This document shows, piece after piece, positions 1-12,082 of a stretch of 64,000 bases of DNA; the stretch's first letter is position 1; each line of letters starts with the position of its first letter. The stretch lies in NCBI RefSeq assembly GCF_014203795.1, contig NZ_JACHJU010000003.1, forward strand, positions 558,001 through 622,000, in the 5' to 3' direction. Under the pieces are notes generated by a model, which saw nothing but the letters and a program-made list of their open reading frames with translations, did not search any database and was not told where the DNA came from. Source of the DNA: Streptosporangium album (GTDB lineage: Bacteria; Actinomycetota; Actinomycetes; Streptosporangiales; Streptosporangiaceae). The translations under genes and the position numbers were made by a program.

Positions 1-329
1 TGCCGGATGCCGTGGCTCAGCGCCGCAAGCTTGATCAGCGGCCCCGTGACCAGGGTCTGGGTGACGCCGCTGACCTTGGCGACGTGCCCGCTGACCTGCT
101 TGACGTCCATGGCGATGGCCTCGACGGCGACGAGTTGACGATTGGCCTCACCGACGGTGGCCGTGACGTCCTCCAGCAGCGGCACGACGCGCTCGCTCAG
201 CTCCGAGACCATCTTGGTCGTCTCGGTGAGCAGCCGTGCCAGCCTGACCAGGACCACGGCCAGAAAGCAGACCAGGATCGCCCATGCCATGGCCACGATC
301 AGTCCGGCGACCTCTCCCGCGCTAAGCAT
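1..329 (-). CDS. DUF948-family membrane protein, N-terminal part (cut by window edge)
   Basis: The ATG at 329 has a GGGAG ribosome site about 8 nt upstream, and 109 codons are visible before the window edge. The first ~25 residues form a single transmembrane helix. A long amphipathic helical stretch follows, rich in Val, Leu, Glu and Thr, as in the short DUF948 proteins of Gram-positive bacteria. Family function is unknown; members are membrane-anchored with a cytoplasmic coiled-coil-like tail. The C-terminus is missing, so length cannot be compared with the family. Confidence 0.75.
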   Translation of the reverse strand, partial: MLSAGEVAGLIVAMAWAILVCFLAVVLVRLARLLTETTKMVSELSERVVPLLEDVTATVGEANRQLVAVEAIAMDVKQVSGHVAKVSGVTQTLVTGPLIKLAALSHGIR

Positions 330-408
330 GCGCCGATCTCCCTACTCAACCTGGCTGGAACGGCAAGACCCTATCGCGTCTTGCGCTGCTCTCCCGGCAC
401 GCCGTCTC

Positions 409-924
409 ATGACGGGCCCGTCCCCGTGCGTCCGGGGCCGCTCCGGAAGGCTCCGCGGTGCCGTCGTCACCGGACCGGCGCCGCGCACGCGGGCCGGTCA
501 CCCGGGCCGGGCGGCGGTGGCGCAGGCACGCACGCTGGAGGAACTGGTGGAGGCCGCCACCGCGATCTACCGAGCCGACCTCGAGGGCGGCCACATCACG
601 CTCTTCTCCGAGCTCGTCGGCGCGAGCATCGCCAGGCCGGAACTCCGCGAGGAGATCGTCAAGCGCTCCGAGCCGTGGATCGACTTCGTCGAGCAGACCC
701 TGGACCGGGTCATCGGCGGCTCACCCCTGGCCAGGCTCATGCCGCCCCGCGACCTCGCCTACGCCGCGATCACCTTCTACCTCGGCGTCAACCTGTTCAC
801 CCACCTCGACGCCGACCGCTCCCGCACCGAGGCCCTGTTCAACCTGGCCGGCCGGGTCGCCCCGCGCGCCCGACTCCTGACCATGCGGTTCCCGCGCCGC
901 CGCCCGCCGCCCGCCTCCGGGTGA
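409..924 (+). pseudogene. TetR-family regulator remnant (ligand-binding half only)
   Basis: From about codon 40 this frame reads like a TetR/AcrR C-terminal domain: helical, with segments such as YRADLEGGHITLF, PWIDFVEQTLDRVI and DLAYAAITFYLG. No N-terminal helix-turn-helix is encoded in any frame upstream. The residues before the domain are Arg/Pro/Gly-rich and look non-coding. The frame stays open further upstream without gaining domain character. It ends at 924, directly against the 3' end of rarA on the other strand. I read it as a decayed regulator that has lost DNA binding; a truncated stand-alone protein cannot be excluded. Confidence 0.55.
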
Positions 925-2235
925 CTACCGGCCGCGGAGGAAGTCCCGGATCCTCGACCAGCGGTCGGCGAAGCCCGCCTCGGCACCGTGACGGGTGGGC
1001 TGGTAGTAGCGGCGGTCCCGCAGCTCCTGGGGGGCGTAGTCCTGGCGGACCAGGCCGTGCTCGAAGTCGTGCGGGTATTTGTAGCCCTTGCCGTGGCCGA
1101 GCTTCTTGGCCCCGGCGTAGTGGGCGTCGCGCAGGTGGTCGGGGACGTGGCCGATGGCGCCGCGCCGTACGTCTTCCGAGGCGGCACCGATGGCGTTGAT
1201 CACCGCATTGGACTTGGGGGCCAGGGCGCAGTGGATGACCGCCTGGGCCAGGTTGAGCCGGCCCTCGGGCAGGCCGATGAACTCCACCGCCTGGGCCGCG
1301 GCCACCGCGACCTGCAGGCAGGTCGGGTCGGCCATGCCGACGTCCTCGGAGGCGAAGATGACGATCCGGCGCGCGATGAACCGGGGGTCCTCCCCCGCCT
1401 CGATCATCCGGGCGAGGTAGTGGAGGGCGGCGTCGGCGTCGGAGCCGCGCATGCTCTTGATGAAGCCGCTGATCACGTCGTAGTGCTGGTCGCCCTGGCG
1501 GTCGTAGCGGACGGCGGCCTTGTCCACCGCGCGCTCGACCACCTCGACGGTGATCTCGTCGTCTGCGATGAGCGCGGCGGCCTCCAGGTAGGTGAGCGAC
1601 CTGCGGGCGTCTCCCCCGGCCAGGCGGACCAGGTGCTCGGCGGCCTCGGGTGCCAGCCGTGCCTTCCCGTCCAGGCCGCGCGGGTCGGCGACGGCGCGCT
1701 CCAGCACCACCCGGATGTCGTCCTCCGACAGCGACTCCAGGGTCAGCAGCAGCGAGCGCGACAGCAGCGGGGAGATGACGGAGAAGAACGGGTTCTCGGT
1801 GGTGGCGCCGATGAAGGTGACCCAGCGGTTCTCCACCGCGGGCAGCAGGGCGTCCTGCTGGGCCTTGTTGAAGCGGTGCACCTCGTCGACGAACAGCACC
1901 GTCTGTCGGCCGGACATGCCCAGCTCGCGCCGGGCCTGCTCGATGGCGGCGCGGACCTCCTTGACACCCGCGGACACGGCCGAGACCTCGACGAAGCGGC
2001 GCTTGGTGACGCCCGCGACCACATAGGCCAGGGTCGTCTTACCGGTGCCGGGCGGCCCCCACAGGAACAGCGACATCGGAGCCTCGGCCTCGACGAGCCT
2101 GCGCAGCGGCGTGCCCGGTCCCAGCAGGTGACGCTGGCCGATCACCTCGTCCAGGCCGCGCGGGCGCATCCGCACCGCCAGGGGCTCATGGCCGCGATGA
2201 GCCTCCTCCGCCGCCGAATCGAACAGGCTGTCCAC
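925..2235 (-). CDS. rarA: Replication-associated recombination protein A (RarA/MgsA AAA+ ATPase)
   Basis: A 436-aa AAA+ ATPase starting at GTG 2235. Walker A is GPPGTGKTT, followed by a Walker B-like LFVDEVHRF and sensor residues in GATTENPFF. The C-terminal half has the MgsA tetramerisation region (HYDVISGFIKSMRGSD and downstream). RarA acts at stalled replication forks in the cytoplasm. It is the last gene of a three-gene run: only 15 nt separate it from the 100-aa gene upstream. Its 3' end abuts the TetR remnant. Length is normal for the family. Confidence 0.95.
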   Translation of the reverse strand: MDSLFDSAAEEAHRGHEPLAVRMRPRGLDEVIGQRHLLGPGTPLRRLVEAEAPMSLFLWGPPGTGKTTLAYVVAGVTKRRFVEVSAVSAGVKEVRAAIEQARRELGMSGRQTVLFVDEVHRFNKAQQDALLPAVENRWVTFIGATTENPFFSVISPLLSRSLLLTLESLSEDDIRVVLERAVADPRGLDGKARLAPEAAEHLVRLAGGDARRSLTYLEAAALIADDEITVEVVERAVDKAAVRYDRQGDQHYDVISGFIKSMRGSDADAALHYLARMIEAGEDPRFIARRIVIFASEDVGMADPTCLQVAVAAAQAVEFIGLPEGRLNLAQAVIHCALAPKSNAVINAIGAASEDVRRGAIGHVPDHLRDAHYAGAKKLGHGKGYKYPHDFEHGLVRQDYAPQELRDRRYYQPTRHGAEAGFADRWSRIRDFLRGR

Positions 2236-2250
2236 GCTCCGACAGTACCG

Positions 2251-2553
2251 TCAGGACACGTACTTCAGATCCACGGTGTCACGGTGCTCTCCCCAGGCGA
2301 GGTCGAAGGTCCAGCATCCGGGGGCGGGCACGTCCACGATGGAGGGGTAGATCTCACCGGGCGAGGAGTCGGCGGGGAACCGGTGACGGACCACGGGGCC
2401 GGAAGCCCCCTTGGGGTGCCCGGTCATGACGAGGTCCTTGCCCTCCCGGGGCAGGCGGACGTACCAGAGGATCTTGTTCGACGCGTCGGCGGGCTTCCCG
2501 GCGTGCAACGGCCGGACGAACAGGTAGCCCACCACGTCGCCGCCGGTGCCCAT
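2251..2553 (-). CDS. Hypothetical 100-aa protein
   Basis: The ATG at 2553 follows a strong GGAGGGG ribosome site. The protein has no signal peptide or transmembrane helix. It reads as a small beta-rich domain (for example ILWYVRLPREGKDLV and VPAPGCWTFDLAWG), reminiscent of short beta-sandwich domains, but I cannot name a family. It lies 27 nt after the DUF2231 gene and 15 nt before rarA, so the three are probably co-transcribed. Coding character is good. Confidence 0.65.
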   Translation of the reverse strand: MGTGGDVVGYLFVRPLHAGKPADASNKILWYVRLPREGKDLVMTGHPKGASGPVVRHRFPADSSPGEIYPSIVDVPAPGCWTFDLAWGEHRDTVDLKYVS

Positions 2554-2580
2554 TCCCCTCCCCCGCGCTCTCCGGTCCGC

Positions 2581-3042
2581 TCAGTTTCCCCAGACCGCGA
2601 CGGCGCCGGTGTGCCCGGCGCGCAGCACGTAGTAGCCCGTCACGACGGCCACGACCACGGTGAGCGCCGAGACGGCCATGCGCACCGGGCTGCCGAACCG
2701 GTCACCGCGTGAGACATAGACGAGTATCAGCGAGACCACACCCAGGGCGAGGGCGGCCAGCAACAGCGGCGTGGCGAACTCCTCATGCTCGGCGATGCGT
2801 GCGCCGAGCTGGCCGTCGGCCGAGGCGAACTGGTTCTCCTTCAGCGCCTCGCCACTCTCGCGCGCCGCGAAGACGGCGACCGGGACGATCACCGCCAGCA
2901 CCGCCACCGCCCAGTGGAGTACGGCACGCGTACGTGGCGCCAGCGCGTGGACAACGGCCAGCACCACCAGCAGAGGGGTCAGGACGACGGCGGCGTGGAT
3001 GATCAAGGGATGGGCAGGCAGGCCCAGGATCTCATCGAACAT
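2581..3042 (-). CDS. DUF2231-like integral membrane protein
   Basis: A 153-aa protein starting MFDEILGLPAHPLIIHAAV, the typical opening of DUF2231 proteins (Gly-Leu-Pro-x-His-Pro-x-x-x-His). It has four predicted transmembrane helices: two in the N-terminal half, a charged loop near residues 65-90 containing a Glu/Asp-rich segment, and two in the C-terminal half. Function is unknown; some relatives are proposed to handle haem or redox cofactors. It is first in the run with the 100-aa protein and rarA. Confidence 0.75.
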   Translation of the reverse strand: MFDEILGLPAHPLIIHAAVVLTPLLVVLAVVHALAPRTRAVLHWAVAVLAVIVPVAVFAARESGEALKENQFASADGQLGARIAEHEEFATPLLLAALALGVVSLILVYVSRGDRFGSPVRMAVSALTVVVAVVTGYYVLRAGHTGAVAVWGN

Positions 3043-3260
3043 GTGGGGGCTCCGGTCGTGCGTGGCGCGTCATCGCCAGATCTTGTCATCAGCAAGTACG
3101 GAATCTCCCCACGGATGGTTCAGAAATACAGCGAAGTGCCCTGCGATTTTCACTTCTGCACCATTTGACGGATTCTGCCACTTACATCCAGCACACGCTG
3201 AGGCCGGTACGCTTTCCGCCAGTTGACAGTCAAGTAACAGTAATCCTGGAGGACATAGCG

Positions 3261-4148
3261 GTGAGCGGCGAGGACCGCCAGAGTCAGCTGGCGCAGGAGC
3301 ACAAGGAGCGCCAAGCCCAGCGTGCTGAGCAGGCGACAAAGACGAAGCGGAACACCTTCATCGGCGCCGGCGCCGCGGTGGTCGTCGTCGCCGGCGGCGT
3401 GATCGCCGCCGCAACCCTGCTCGGAGGGAACAGCGAGGGCACGCCCGCGGCCCAGAGCTCGCCGGCCCCCTCGGAGACCACCGCGCAGTCGATGCCGTCG
3501 ATCGCCCCCACCGCTCCGGCCGACGCGTCCGCAGTGAGCTGCTCCTACCGCAAGGACACCAGCGGCAGCCCGGCCAAGAAGGTGGGCATGCCGCCGAGCA
3601 AGCCCAACCTGAAGCTGAAGACCATGACGATCGCCACCAGCCAGGGCGACATCGTCATCGACCTGGCGACGGCCCAGGCCCCCTGCTCGGTGAACTCCCT
3701 GGCCTTCCTGGCCAAGAAGAACTTCTACGACAAGACCAAGTGCCACCGCCTGGCCACCCCGGAGAACTCGGGTCTGGCCATGCTCCAGTGCGGCGACCCG
3801 CTGGCCAAGGCGGACGGCAAGAACCCCACCGACGGGCAGGGCAGCTCCGGCTACGTCTTCAACGACGAGAACCTCGGCGGCATCCCCTTCACCAAGGGCA
3901 CGGTCGCACTGGCGCAGCCGCCGGAGGCGGCCAACCAGAACGGCAGCCAGTTCTGGATCTCGCTCGGCGACGAGACCGCGCAGCTGGGGCCGGACTACAC
4001 GCCCTTCGGCGTCGTCTCCAAGGGCATGGACGTCCTCGACAAGGTCTACAAGGGCGGCTGGATCACCAACCCCGACGACATCACCGGCGACGGCGGCTCC
4101 AGCGCCCCCAAGATCCCGGTGGTCATCAAGGACGTGACGCTCTCCTGA
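3261..4148 (+). CDS. Membrane-anchored cyclophilin-type peptidyl-prolyl isomerase (paralogue 1)
   Basis: GTG 3261 is chosen over an in-frame start at 3165 because it has a GGAGG site 8 nt upstream and matches the start of the paralogue at 9489. The 295-aa protein has a charged cytoplasmic N-terminus (about 30 aa), one transmembrane helix (about 33-55), a Ser/Ala/Pro/Thr linker, then a cyclophilin domain from about 115. Landmarks are IATSQGDIVIDL, the NSLAFLAKKNFYDKTKCHRL region and GSQFWIS. It should catalyse proline isomerisation outside the membrane. Conserved actinobacterial cyclophilins of this layout sit near hisS and relA. Confidence 0.9.
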   Translation: MSGEDRQSQLAQEHKERQAQRAEQATKTKRNTFIGAGAAVVVVAGGVIAAATLLGGNSEGTPAAQSSPAPSETTAQSMPSIAPTAPADASAVSCSYRKDTSGSPAKKVGMPPSKPNLKLKTMTIATSQGDIVIDLATAQAPCSVNSLAFLAKKNFYDKTKCHRLATPENSGLAMLQCGDPLAKADGKNPTDGQGSSGYVFNDENLGGIPFTKGTVALAQPPEAANQNGSQFWISLGDETAQLGPDYTPFGVVSKGMDVLDKVYKGGWITNPDDITGDGGSSAPKIPVVIKDVTLS

Positions 4149-4158
4149 CGCGACGCCC

Positions 4159-4176
4159 TGGCCGTCGCCCGACGGC
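4159..4176 (+). terminator. Hairpin after the first cyclophilin gene
   Basis: A perfect 7-bp stem, GGCCGTC/GACGGCC, with a 4-nt loop lies 11 nt beyond the stop codon. No T-tract follows, which is usual for GC-rich actinobacterial terminators. Confidence 0.45.
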
Positions 4177-4230
4177 CGGGGCATCGGCCTCTCCCCCCCG
4201 TCTCGGCCGGCGTCGCGGAACGGAGTGATA

Positions 4231-4243
4231 CCGGTCACACCGG
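4231..4243. promoter_or_regulatory. Candidate operator palindrome upstream of the P450 gene
   Basis: CCGGT-CAC-ACCGG is a perfect 5+3+5 palindrome about 90 bp before the P450 start. No adjacent regulator gene is present, so its role is a guess. Confidence 0.25.
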
Positions 4244-4334
4244 CGACATCTCGCGGCCCGTGGCCGCGCGGTCGCCGGAGCAGCGGAGCCAGACTGAAGC
4301 GGACAGCACGTGATCCGTCTCACTGGGGGCATCG

Positions 4335-5543
<1,209 letters not shown>

Positions 5544-5576
5544 CCCCGGTACGGCGCCGGCCCGCCCACCGTACGG

Positions 5577-5621
5577 CGAAGGCCCCCGGGAACGGCTCTC
5601 ACGTCCTTCCGGGGGCCTTCG
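5577..5621. terminator. Bidirectional terminator between P450 and aspS
   Basis: A perfect 13-bp stem (arms 5577-5589 and 5609-5621, CGAAGGCCCCCGG and its complement) with a 19-nt loop lies between two convergent genes. It can serve both strands. Confidence 0.8.
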
Positions 5622-5642
5622 GCGTGGCGTCGGCGGCGGGGA

Positions 5643-7375
<1,733 letters not shown>

Positions 7376-7379
<4 letters not shown>

Positions 7380-8641
7380 TTCTTCAGTCTCTCCTTCAAC
7401 GTCGTGACGATCTCAGCGAGCGGTACGGCGGCCTGGTCGCCGCTGACCAGGTCCTTGACCTGCGCGGACCCGGCGGCGATATCTCGCTCGCCGAGGATCA
7501 CGGCATAGCTCGCCCCCGACCGGTCGGCGCCCTTCATGGCACCCTTGACGCCCTTGCCGCCGAACGACATGTCGGCGTCGAGGCCGGCCCGGCGCAGCTC
7601 GGTGATGAGCAGGAACATCCGGCGGCGCGCCTCCTCACCCAGCGGCACACCGTACACCTGGACGTGCGACCCGGTCGCCTCGACTCCCAGCAGTCCCTCG
7701 GCCTCCATGGCCAGGACCGTCCGGTCGACGCCGAGTGCCCAGCCGACGCTGGGCAGGGCCGGACCGCCGATCACCTCGCTCAACCCGTCGTAGCGGCCGC
7801 CGCCGCCGACCGCCGACTGCGAACCCAGCCCGTCGTGGACGAACTCGAACGTGGTGCGCGTGTAGTAGTCGAGACCGCGGACCAGCCGGGGGTCGTCGGT
7901 GTAGGCCACGCCGGAGGCCGTCAGCAGCGCGCGGACCTCCTCGTGGTAGGCCTTGCACGCCTCGCACAGGTGGTCGACGACCAGGGGGGCTCCGGCGAGC
8001 TGAGCCTGCACCTCGGGCCGCTTGTCGTCGAGCACGCGCAACGGATTGATCTCGATCCGGGCCCGGGTGGCCTCGTCGAGGTCGAGTCCACGCAGGAAGT
8101 CCTGCAGCGCGGCGCGGTAGGCGGGACGGCACTCCTTGTCACCCAGAGTGTTGAGCAGCAGCCGGACCCCGGTGAGGCCCAGACCTGCGTAGCCGTCGGC
8201 CGCCAGCACGATCAGCTCGGCGTCCAGCGCGGGGTCCTCCGCCCCCAGGGCCTCGGCGCCGACCTGCCAGAAGTGGCGGTAGCGGCCCTTCTGGGCGCGC
8301 TCGTAGCGGAACTGGCTGCCCGAGTACCACAGCTTCACGGGGAGCTGGCCGTTGTGCAGGCCGTGCTGGAGGACGGCGCGCACGACCGGCGCGGTGCCCT
8401 CGGGGCGCAGCGTGAGGGAGCGCCCGCCCTTGTCGGTGAAGGTGTACATCTCCTTGGAGACGATGTCGGTCGACTCGCCGACCCCTCGGACGAACAGCGC
8501 GGTGTCCTCGAAGACCGGTGTCTCGATGTAGCCGTAACCGGCGCGGCGGGCCGGGGCGGCCAGCGCCTCACGCACGGCGAGCGCCTGTTCCGAACGTGGC
8601 GGAAGCCAGTCAAAGGTGCCCTTGGGCGCCTGCAAAGTCAT
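7376..8641 (-). CDS. hisS: Histidyl-tRNA synthetase
   Basis: A 421-aa class II synthetase, normal length. Motif 1 is at the N-terminus, motif 2 lies around LRPEGTAPVVRAVLQH and FRYERAQKGRYRHFWQ, the HisA signature is LVRGLDYYTRTTFEF, and the C-terminal anticodon domain follows. Only 3 nt separate it from the metallo-hydrolase gene upstream, and it overlaps aspS by 4 nt. The three form one operon, an arrangement known in other actinomycetes for hisS and the hydrolase. Confidence 0.97.
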
Positions 8642-8644
8642 TTT

Positions 8645-9340
8645 TCAAAGTCCTCTGGTGGGACCGGCGTACGGGGCCGCCTCCGTGAGATACGGGTTGG
8701 TGGCGCGCTCGTGGCCGATCGTGGTCTGTGGTCCGTGACCGGGCAGCACCACCGTGTCCTCCGGCAGCGGCAGGCACTTCGTCGCCAGGCTGCGCAGGAT
8801 GGTCGGGTAGTCGCCACCCGGGAGATCGGTGCGGCCGATGGAGCCGGCGAACAGCAGGTCGCCCGAGAACAGCACGTCCGGGATCTCCTCGGTGCTGGGC
8901 AGCCTGAACGTCACCGACCCCCTGGTATGGCCGGGAGTGTGATCGACGGTGAGCTCCATGCCCGCCAGCTTCAGCACCTGGCCGTCGGCGAGCTCGCGCA
9001 CGTCGTCCGGCTCGGTGAAGGTCAGCCCGCCGAACAGCTGCTGGGTGGCCGCCGTCGACAGTCCCTGGCCCGGGTCGGAGAGCAGCTCACGGTCCTCCGG
9101 GTGGATCCACGCGGGAACGTCACGCGCGCCGCAGACCGGGGCGACCGACCACATGTGGTCGATGTGCCCATGCGTGACCAGCACCGCGACCGGCTTCAGC
9201 CGGTGCTCGCGCAGCACGTCGTCCAGGTCGCCGACCGCGTTCTGCCCGGGGTCGACGATGACGCACTCCTCGCCCGCGGCGGGAGCGACGACGTAGCAGT
9301 TGGTCTGGAACGACCCTGCGGGGAAGCCGGCGATGAGCAT
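8645..9340 (-). CDS. Metallo-beta-lactamase-fold hydrolase (glyoxalase II-like)
   Basis: A 231-aa protein with the zinc-binding THGHIDH motif at about 57-63, later ligand segments DHTPGHTRGSV and FSGDLLF, and the C-terminal LPGHG. This is the glyoxalase II-like subgroup; related genes precede hisS in mycobacteria and streptomycetes. The substrate is probably a thioester, but actinomycetes lack glutathione, so hydroxyacylglutathione is unlikely. It is first in the operon with hisS and aspS and diverges from the second cyclophilin gene; the 148-bp gap holds both promoters. Confidence 0.88.
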   Translation of the reverse strand: MLIAGFPAGSFQTNCYVVAPAAGEECVIVDPGQNAVGDLDDVLREHRLKPVAVLVTHGHIDHMWSVAPVCGARDVPAWIHPEDRELLSDPGQGLSTAATQQLFGGLTFTEPDDVRELADGQVLKLAGMELTVDHTPGHTRGSVTFRLPSTEEIPDVLFSGDLLFAGSIGRTDLPGGDYPTILRSLATKCLPLPEDTVVLPGHGPQTTIGHERATNPYLTEAAPYAGPTRGL

Positions 9341-9488
9341 CTGCCTCAGCTGATCTCGTCAAGAATACGGATGGGAATGTAACCGAAGGGTACCGGTGCG
9401 GGTCGGCGGGCTGCGAACCATTACCCTTTGGCCGATACGATTCGCCCACCTCAGTAAGTAATACTCCGGCACTCGGGAGGGCGAAGCG

Positions 9489-10352
9489 GTGAGCGGCAAA
9501 GACCGCCAGAAGCAGCTGGCGCGCGAGCACTACGAGCGGCAGACCCAGCGGCGCATCGATCGTGAGGCCAAGGCCAAGCGCAATGCGATCATCGGCACCA
9601 GCGTGGCCACCGTGGTGGTGATAGGCGGCGTGATCGCCGCGACGACGCTGTTCGGAGGCAACGACTCGTCTGCCACGGCCACTCCGGCGGCGTCGTCGAG
9701 CCCTGCGGCGAGCCCGGCGGAGACGAGCACCGCCGCCAAACCGACGGCCTTCGACCCCGCCAGCGGCACCTGTGGCTACGCCCCCGACACGGGCGGCGCT
9801 CCCGCCAAGAACGTGGGCACTCCTCCGGCCAAGGTGGACACCACGCCCAAGACGATGACCCTGAAGACGAACCAGGGCGACATCGTGATCGCGGTGTCGG
9901 CCAAGAAGACGCCGTGCACGGTCAACTCCTTCGCCTTCCTGGCGGAGAAGGGATACTTCGACGGCTCCAAGTGCCACCGGCTCGGCTCCGACCAGTTCCC
10001 GGTGCTGCAGTGCGGCGACCCGCTGGCCAAGGCCGACGGCAAGAACCAGACCGACGGGCAGGGCGGCCCCGGATACCGTTTCGTCAACGAGAACCTCGAG
10101 GGCGCGAAGTACACCCGGGGCGTCGTGGCCATGGCCAACAGCGGCCCCGACACCAACGGCAGCCAGTTCTTCATCGTGTACGGCAACGCCCCTCTACAGC
10201 CGGACTACACACCGTTCGGTACGGTCACCAAGGGGATGGAGATCATCGACAAGGTGAACAAGGGCGGTGTCATCACCCCCGGATCGGACGGAACGGGAGC
10301 CCCGAAGGAAACCGTCGAAATCAAAAACGTGACAATGTCCAGCAAGAGCTGA
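9489..10352 (+). CDS. Membrane-anchored cyclophilin-type peptidyl-prolyl isomerase (paralogue 2)
   Basis: GTG 9489 follows GGGAGGG. The 287-aa protein has the same plan as the gene at 3261: a charged N-terminus with the shared KDRQKQLAREHYERQ-type opening, a transmembrane helix near 33-55, a Ser/Pro/Ala/Thr linker, and a cyclophilin domain (LKTNQGDIVIAV, NSFAFLAEKGYFDGSKCHRL, NGSQFFIVYG). It retains the NGSQFF core typical of active cyclophilins; paralogue 1 has NGSQFW. It lies between the hisS operon and the DUF349 gene. Confidence 0.92.
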   Translation: MSGKDRQKQLAREHYERQTQRRIDREAKAKRNAIIGTSVATVVVIGGVIAATTLFGGNDSSATATPAASSSPAASPAETSTAAKPTAFDPASGTCGYAPDTGGAPAKNVGTPPAKVDTTPKTMTLKTNQGDIVIAVSAKKTPCTVNSFAFLAEKGYFDGSKCHRLGSDQFPVLQCGDPLAKADGKNQTDGQGGPGYRFVNENLEGAKYTRGVVAMANSGPDTNGSQFFIVYGNAPLQPDYTPFGTVTKGMEIIDKVNKGGVITPGSDGTGAPKETVEIKNVTMSSKS

Positions 10353-10411
10353 CGTAATACAACCATGGGGCGGTTAGCCTCGAAAGGCTGATGAAAGTGC
10401 GGGAGGACACG

Positions 10412-11641
10412 GTGAGCACCGACCCGTGGGGCCGGGTAGACGACGACGGCACCGTCTACGTACGTACGGCTGAGGGAGAACGGGCCGTCGGGTCCTGGCA
10501 GGCCGGCGAGCCGGAGGAGGCACTTGCCTACTTCCATCGCAAGTTCGACGAACTGGCCGGGCAGGTGACGCTGCTCGAACAGCGGGTGCGTGGCACCGAT
10601 CTGCCGCCCGCCCAAGCCGAGGCGACCATCGTCAAGCTCCGCGAGGCGATCACCGACGCGCACGCGGTCGGCGATCTCGACGCGCTGCTGAACAGGTTGA
10701 GCGCCCTCACGGAACTGGTCGCCCAGCGCCGCGAGGAGGTCAAGGCGGCCCGTGACGTGGCCCGTCTGGAGGCCAAGGGTGTCAAGGAGCGGATCGTCGC
10801 CGAGGCCGAGCGCATCGCCGAAGACACCACCCACTGGAAGACCGGCGGCGAGCGGCTGCGCCAGCTCGTCGAGGAGTGGAAGGCGGCCGAGCGCATCGAC
10901 CGCGTCACCGAGGCGGCCCTCTGGAAGCGGCTGTCCGCGGCCCGTACGGCCTTCGCGAAGCGCCGCAAGGCCTATTTCGCCGGGTTGGACGAGCAGCGCG
11001 AGGGCGTGCGCTCCAGCAAGGAGCGTATCGTCGCCGAGGCCGAGGCGCTGGCGTCCTCGACCGACTGGGGCGCGACGGCCTCGGCCTACCGCGAGCTGAT
11101 GCAGCAGTGGAAGGTGGCGGGCCGGGCCTCCAGAGAGGTCGAAGACGAGCTCTGGGGCCGTTTCAAGGGTGCCCAGGACCAGTTCTTCCAGGCCCGCTCG
11201 GCGGTCTTCGCCGAGCGTGACGCCTCGCTCGCGGCCAATGCCGAGATCAAGGAGCAGCTCCTGACGGAGGCGGAGAAGATCGTCCCGGTCTCCGACCCCC
11301 GCTCGGCCAGGGCCGCCCTGCGCGGAATCCTGGAGCGGTGGGAGGTGGCCGGCCAGGTCCCGCGTGAGCAGCGCGACCGCCTTGAGGGCGGGCTGCGAAA
11401 GATCGACGACGCGGTCCGCAAGGCCGAGGAGGCGGAGTGGAAGCGCTCCAACCCCGAGGCCCGCGCCCGCGCCCAGAACACGGTCGATCAGCTCCACAGG
11501 TCGATCGAACAGCTGGAGACCCGTCTGGCCAAGGCCCAGGCGGCCGGCAGGGACAAGGACGTCAAGGACGCCGAGGAGTCCCTGGCCGCCCGCCGCTCCT
11601 GGCTGGAGGAGGCTGAGCGCACGCTCGCCGAGTTCTCCTGA
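10412..11641 (+). CDS. DUF349 coiled-coil protein
   Basis: GTG 10412 is preferred to ATG 10391 because GGGAGGA lies 5 nt before it, whereas the ATG has no site. The 409-aa protein is almost entirely helical and highly charged. It has repeated ~70-residue DUF349 units, each with a Trp-containing core (LRQLVEEWKAAERID, YRELMQQWKVAGRASR, LRGILERWEVAGQVPR). It has no signal or membrane segment. Function is not established. A terminator follows closely. Confidence 0.88.
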   Translation: MSTDPWGRVDDDGTVYVRTAEGERAVGSWQAGEPEEALAYFHRKFDELAGQVTLLEQRVRGTDLPPAQAEATIVKLREAITDAHAVGDLDALLNRLSALTELVAQRREEVKAARDVARLEAKGVKERIVAEAERIAEDTTHWKTGGERLRQLVEEWKAAERIDRVTEAALWKRLSAARTAFAKRRKAYFAGLDEQREGVRSSKERIVAEAEALASSTDWGATASAYRELMQQWKVAGRASREVEDELWGRFKGAQDQFFQARSAVFAERDASLAANAEIKEQLLTEAEKIVPVSDPRSARAALRGILERWEVAGQVPREQRDRLEGGLRKIDDAVRKAEEAEWKRSNPEARARAQNTVDQLHRSIEQLETRLAKAQAAGRDKDVKDAEESLAARRSWLEEAERTLAEFS

Positions 11642-11659
11642 CGCGCCGGTAGGTTCCTC

Positions 11660-11694
11660 AAGGGCGTGCCCCCGATGTGGGGGGGCACGCCCTT
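11660..11694 (+). terminator. Terminator of the DUF349 gene
   Basis: The stem AAGGGCGTGCCCCC (11660-11673) pairs with GGGGGCACGCCCTT (11681-11694) across a short loop. It starts 19 nt after the stop codon. Confidence 0.8.
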
Positions 11695-12081
11695 GTGCTT
11701 CTCCCGCCCGTAGGGCACCGTCGCCCTCCCGATCCGGAGGTGTTCTCCCCCGGACGTGACCCCAGCCGCGAAGGAGCGCTGGGGTGGATCGCGGTTGCGG
11801 TCCCGTTCCCCGGTGAGTTCGGTGACCGCGGTGGGCACCGTGATCGGGGTCCGGGCTACGAGTCACGTCTCCTCGTGCACGCCGTGCGCATCCCGTTGAC
11901 ACGGGGGCGCGGACAAGCAGACGGAATCCCCCCTCCGCAGCGGGGTGTTCTCCCAGGGCGCCATCGACGTCACCGCAGATAATCACTCACTGTCTGCGAT
12001 AACGATCCGAGATCATCTACGGCTTCCGCCAACCGCCAAGATCCGGTCCGATCCTCCCCCGAGGCCAGTACGGACCACTTT
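11695..12081. other. Gene-free interval with hairpins and an 11-bp direct repeat
   Basis: No open frame here has coding character. The sequence holds an 8-bp perfect hairpin (ACCCCAGC, 11759-11766, with 11778-11785). The 11-mer GGTGTTCTCCC occurs twice, at 11739-11749 and 11944-11954, each beside short self-complementary arms. It could be a small RNA, a decayed insertion sequence or a leader. It starts the accessory block. Confidence 0.35.
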
Positions 12082-12082
12082 A

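Noticed and set aside
12..1199. Long plus-strand open frame at the left edge
   Set aside because: Arg/Pro/Gly-rich shadow spanning two unrelated regions; the DUF948 and rarA frames on the other strand have clear family signatures.
988..2712. 574-aa plus-strand frame over rarA
   Set aside because: Antisense shadow of rarA; no domain character and His/Gly/Val-rich composition typical of GC-rich antisense frames.
10205..11986. 593-aa minus-strand frame over the DUF349 gene
   Set aside because: Antisense shadow with no start context. The plus-strand DUF349 repeats explain the region.
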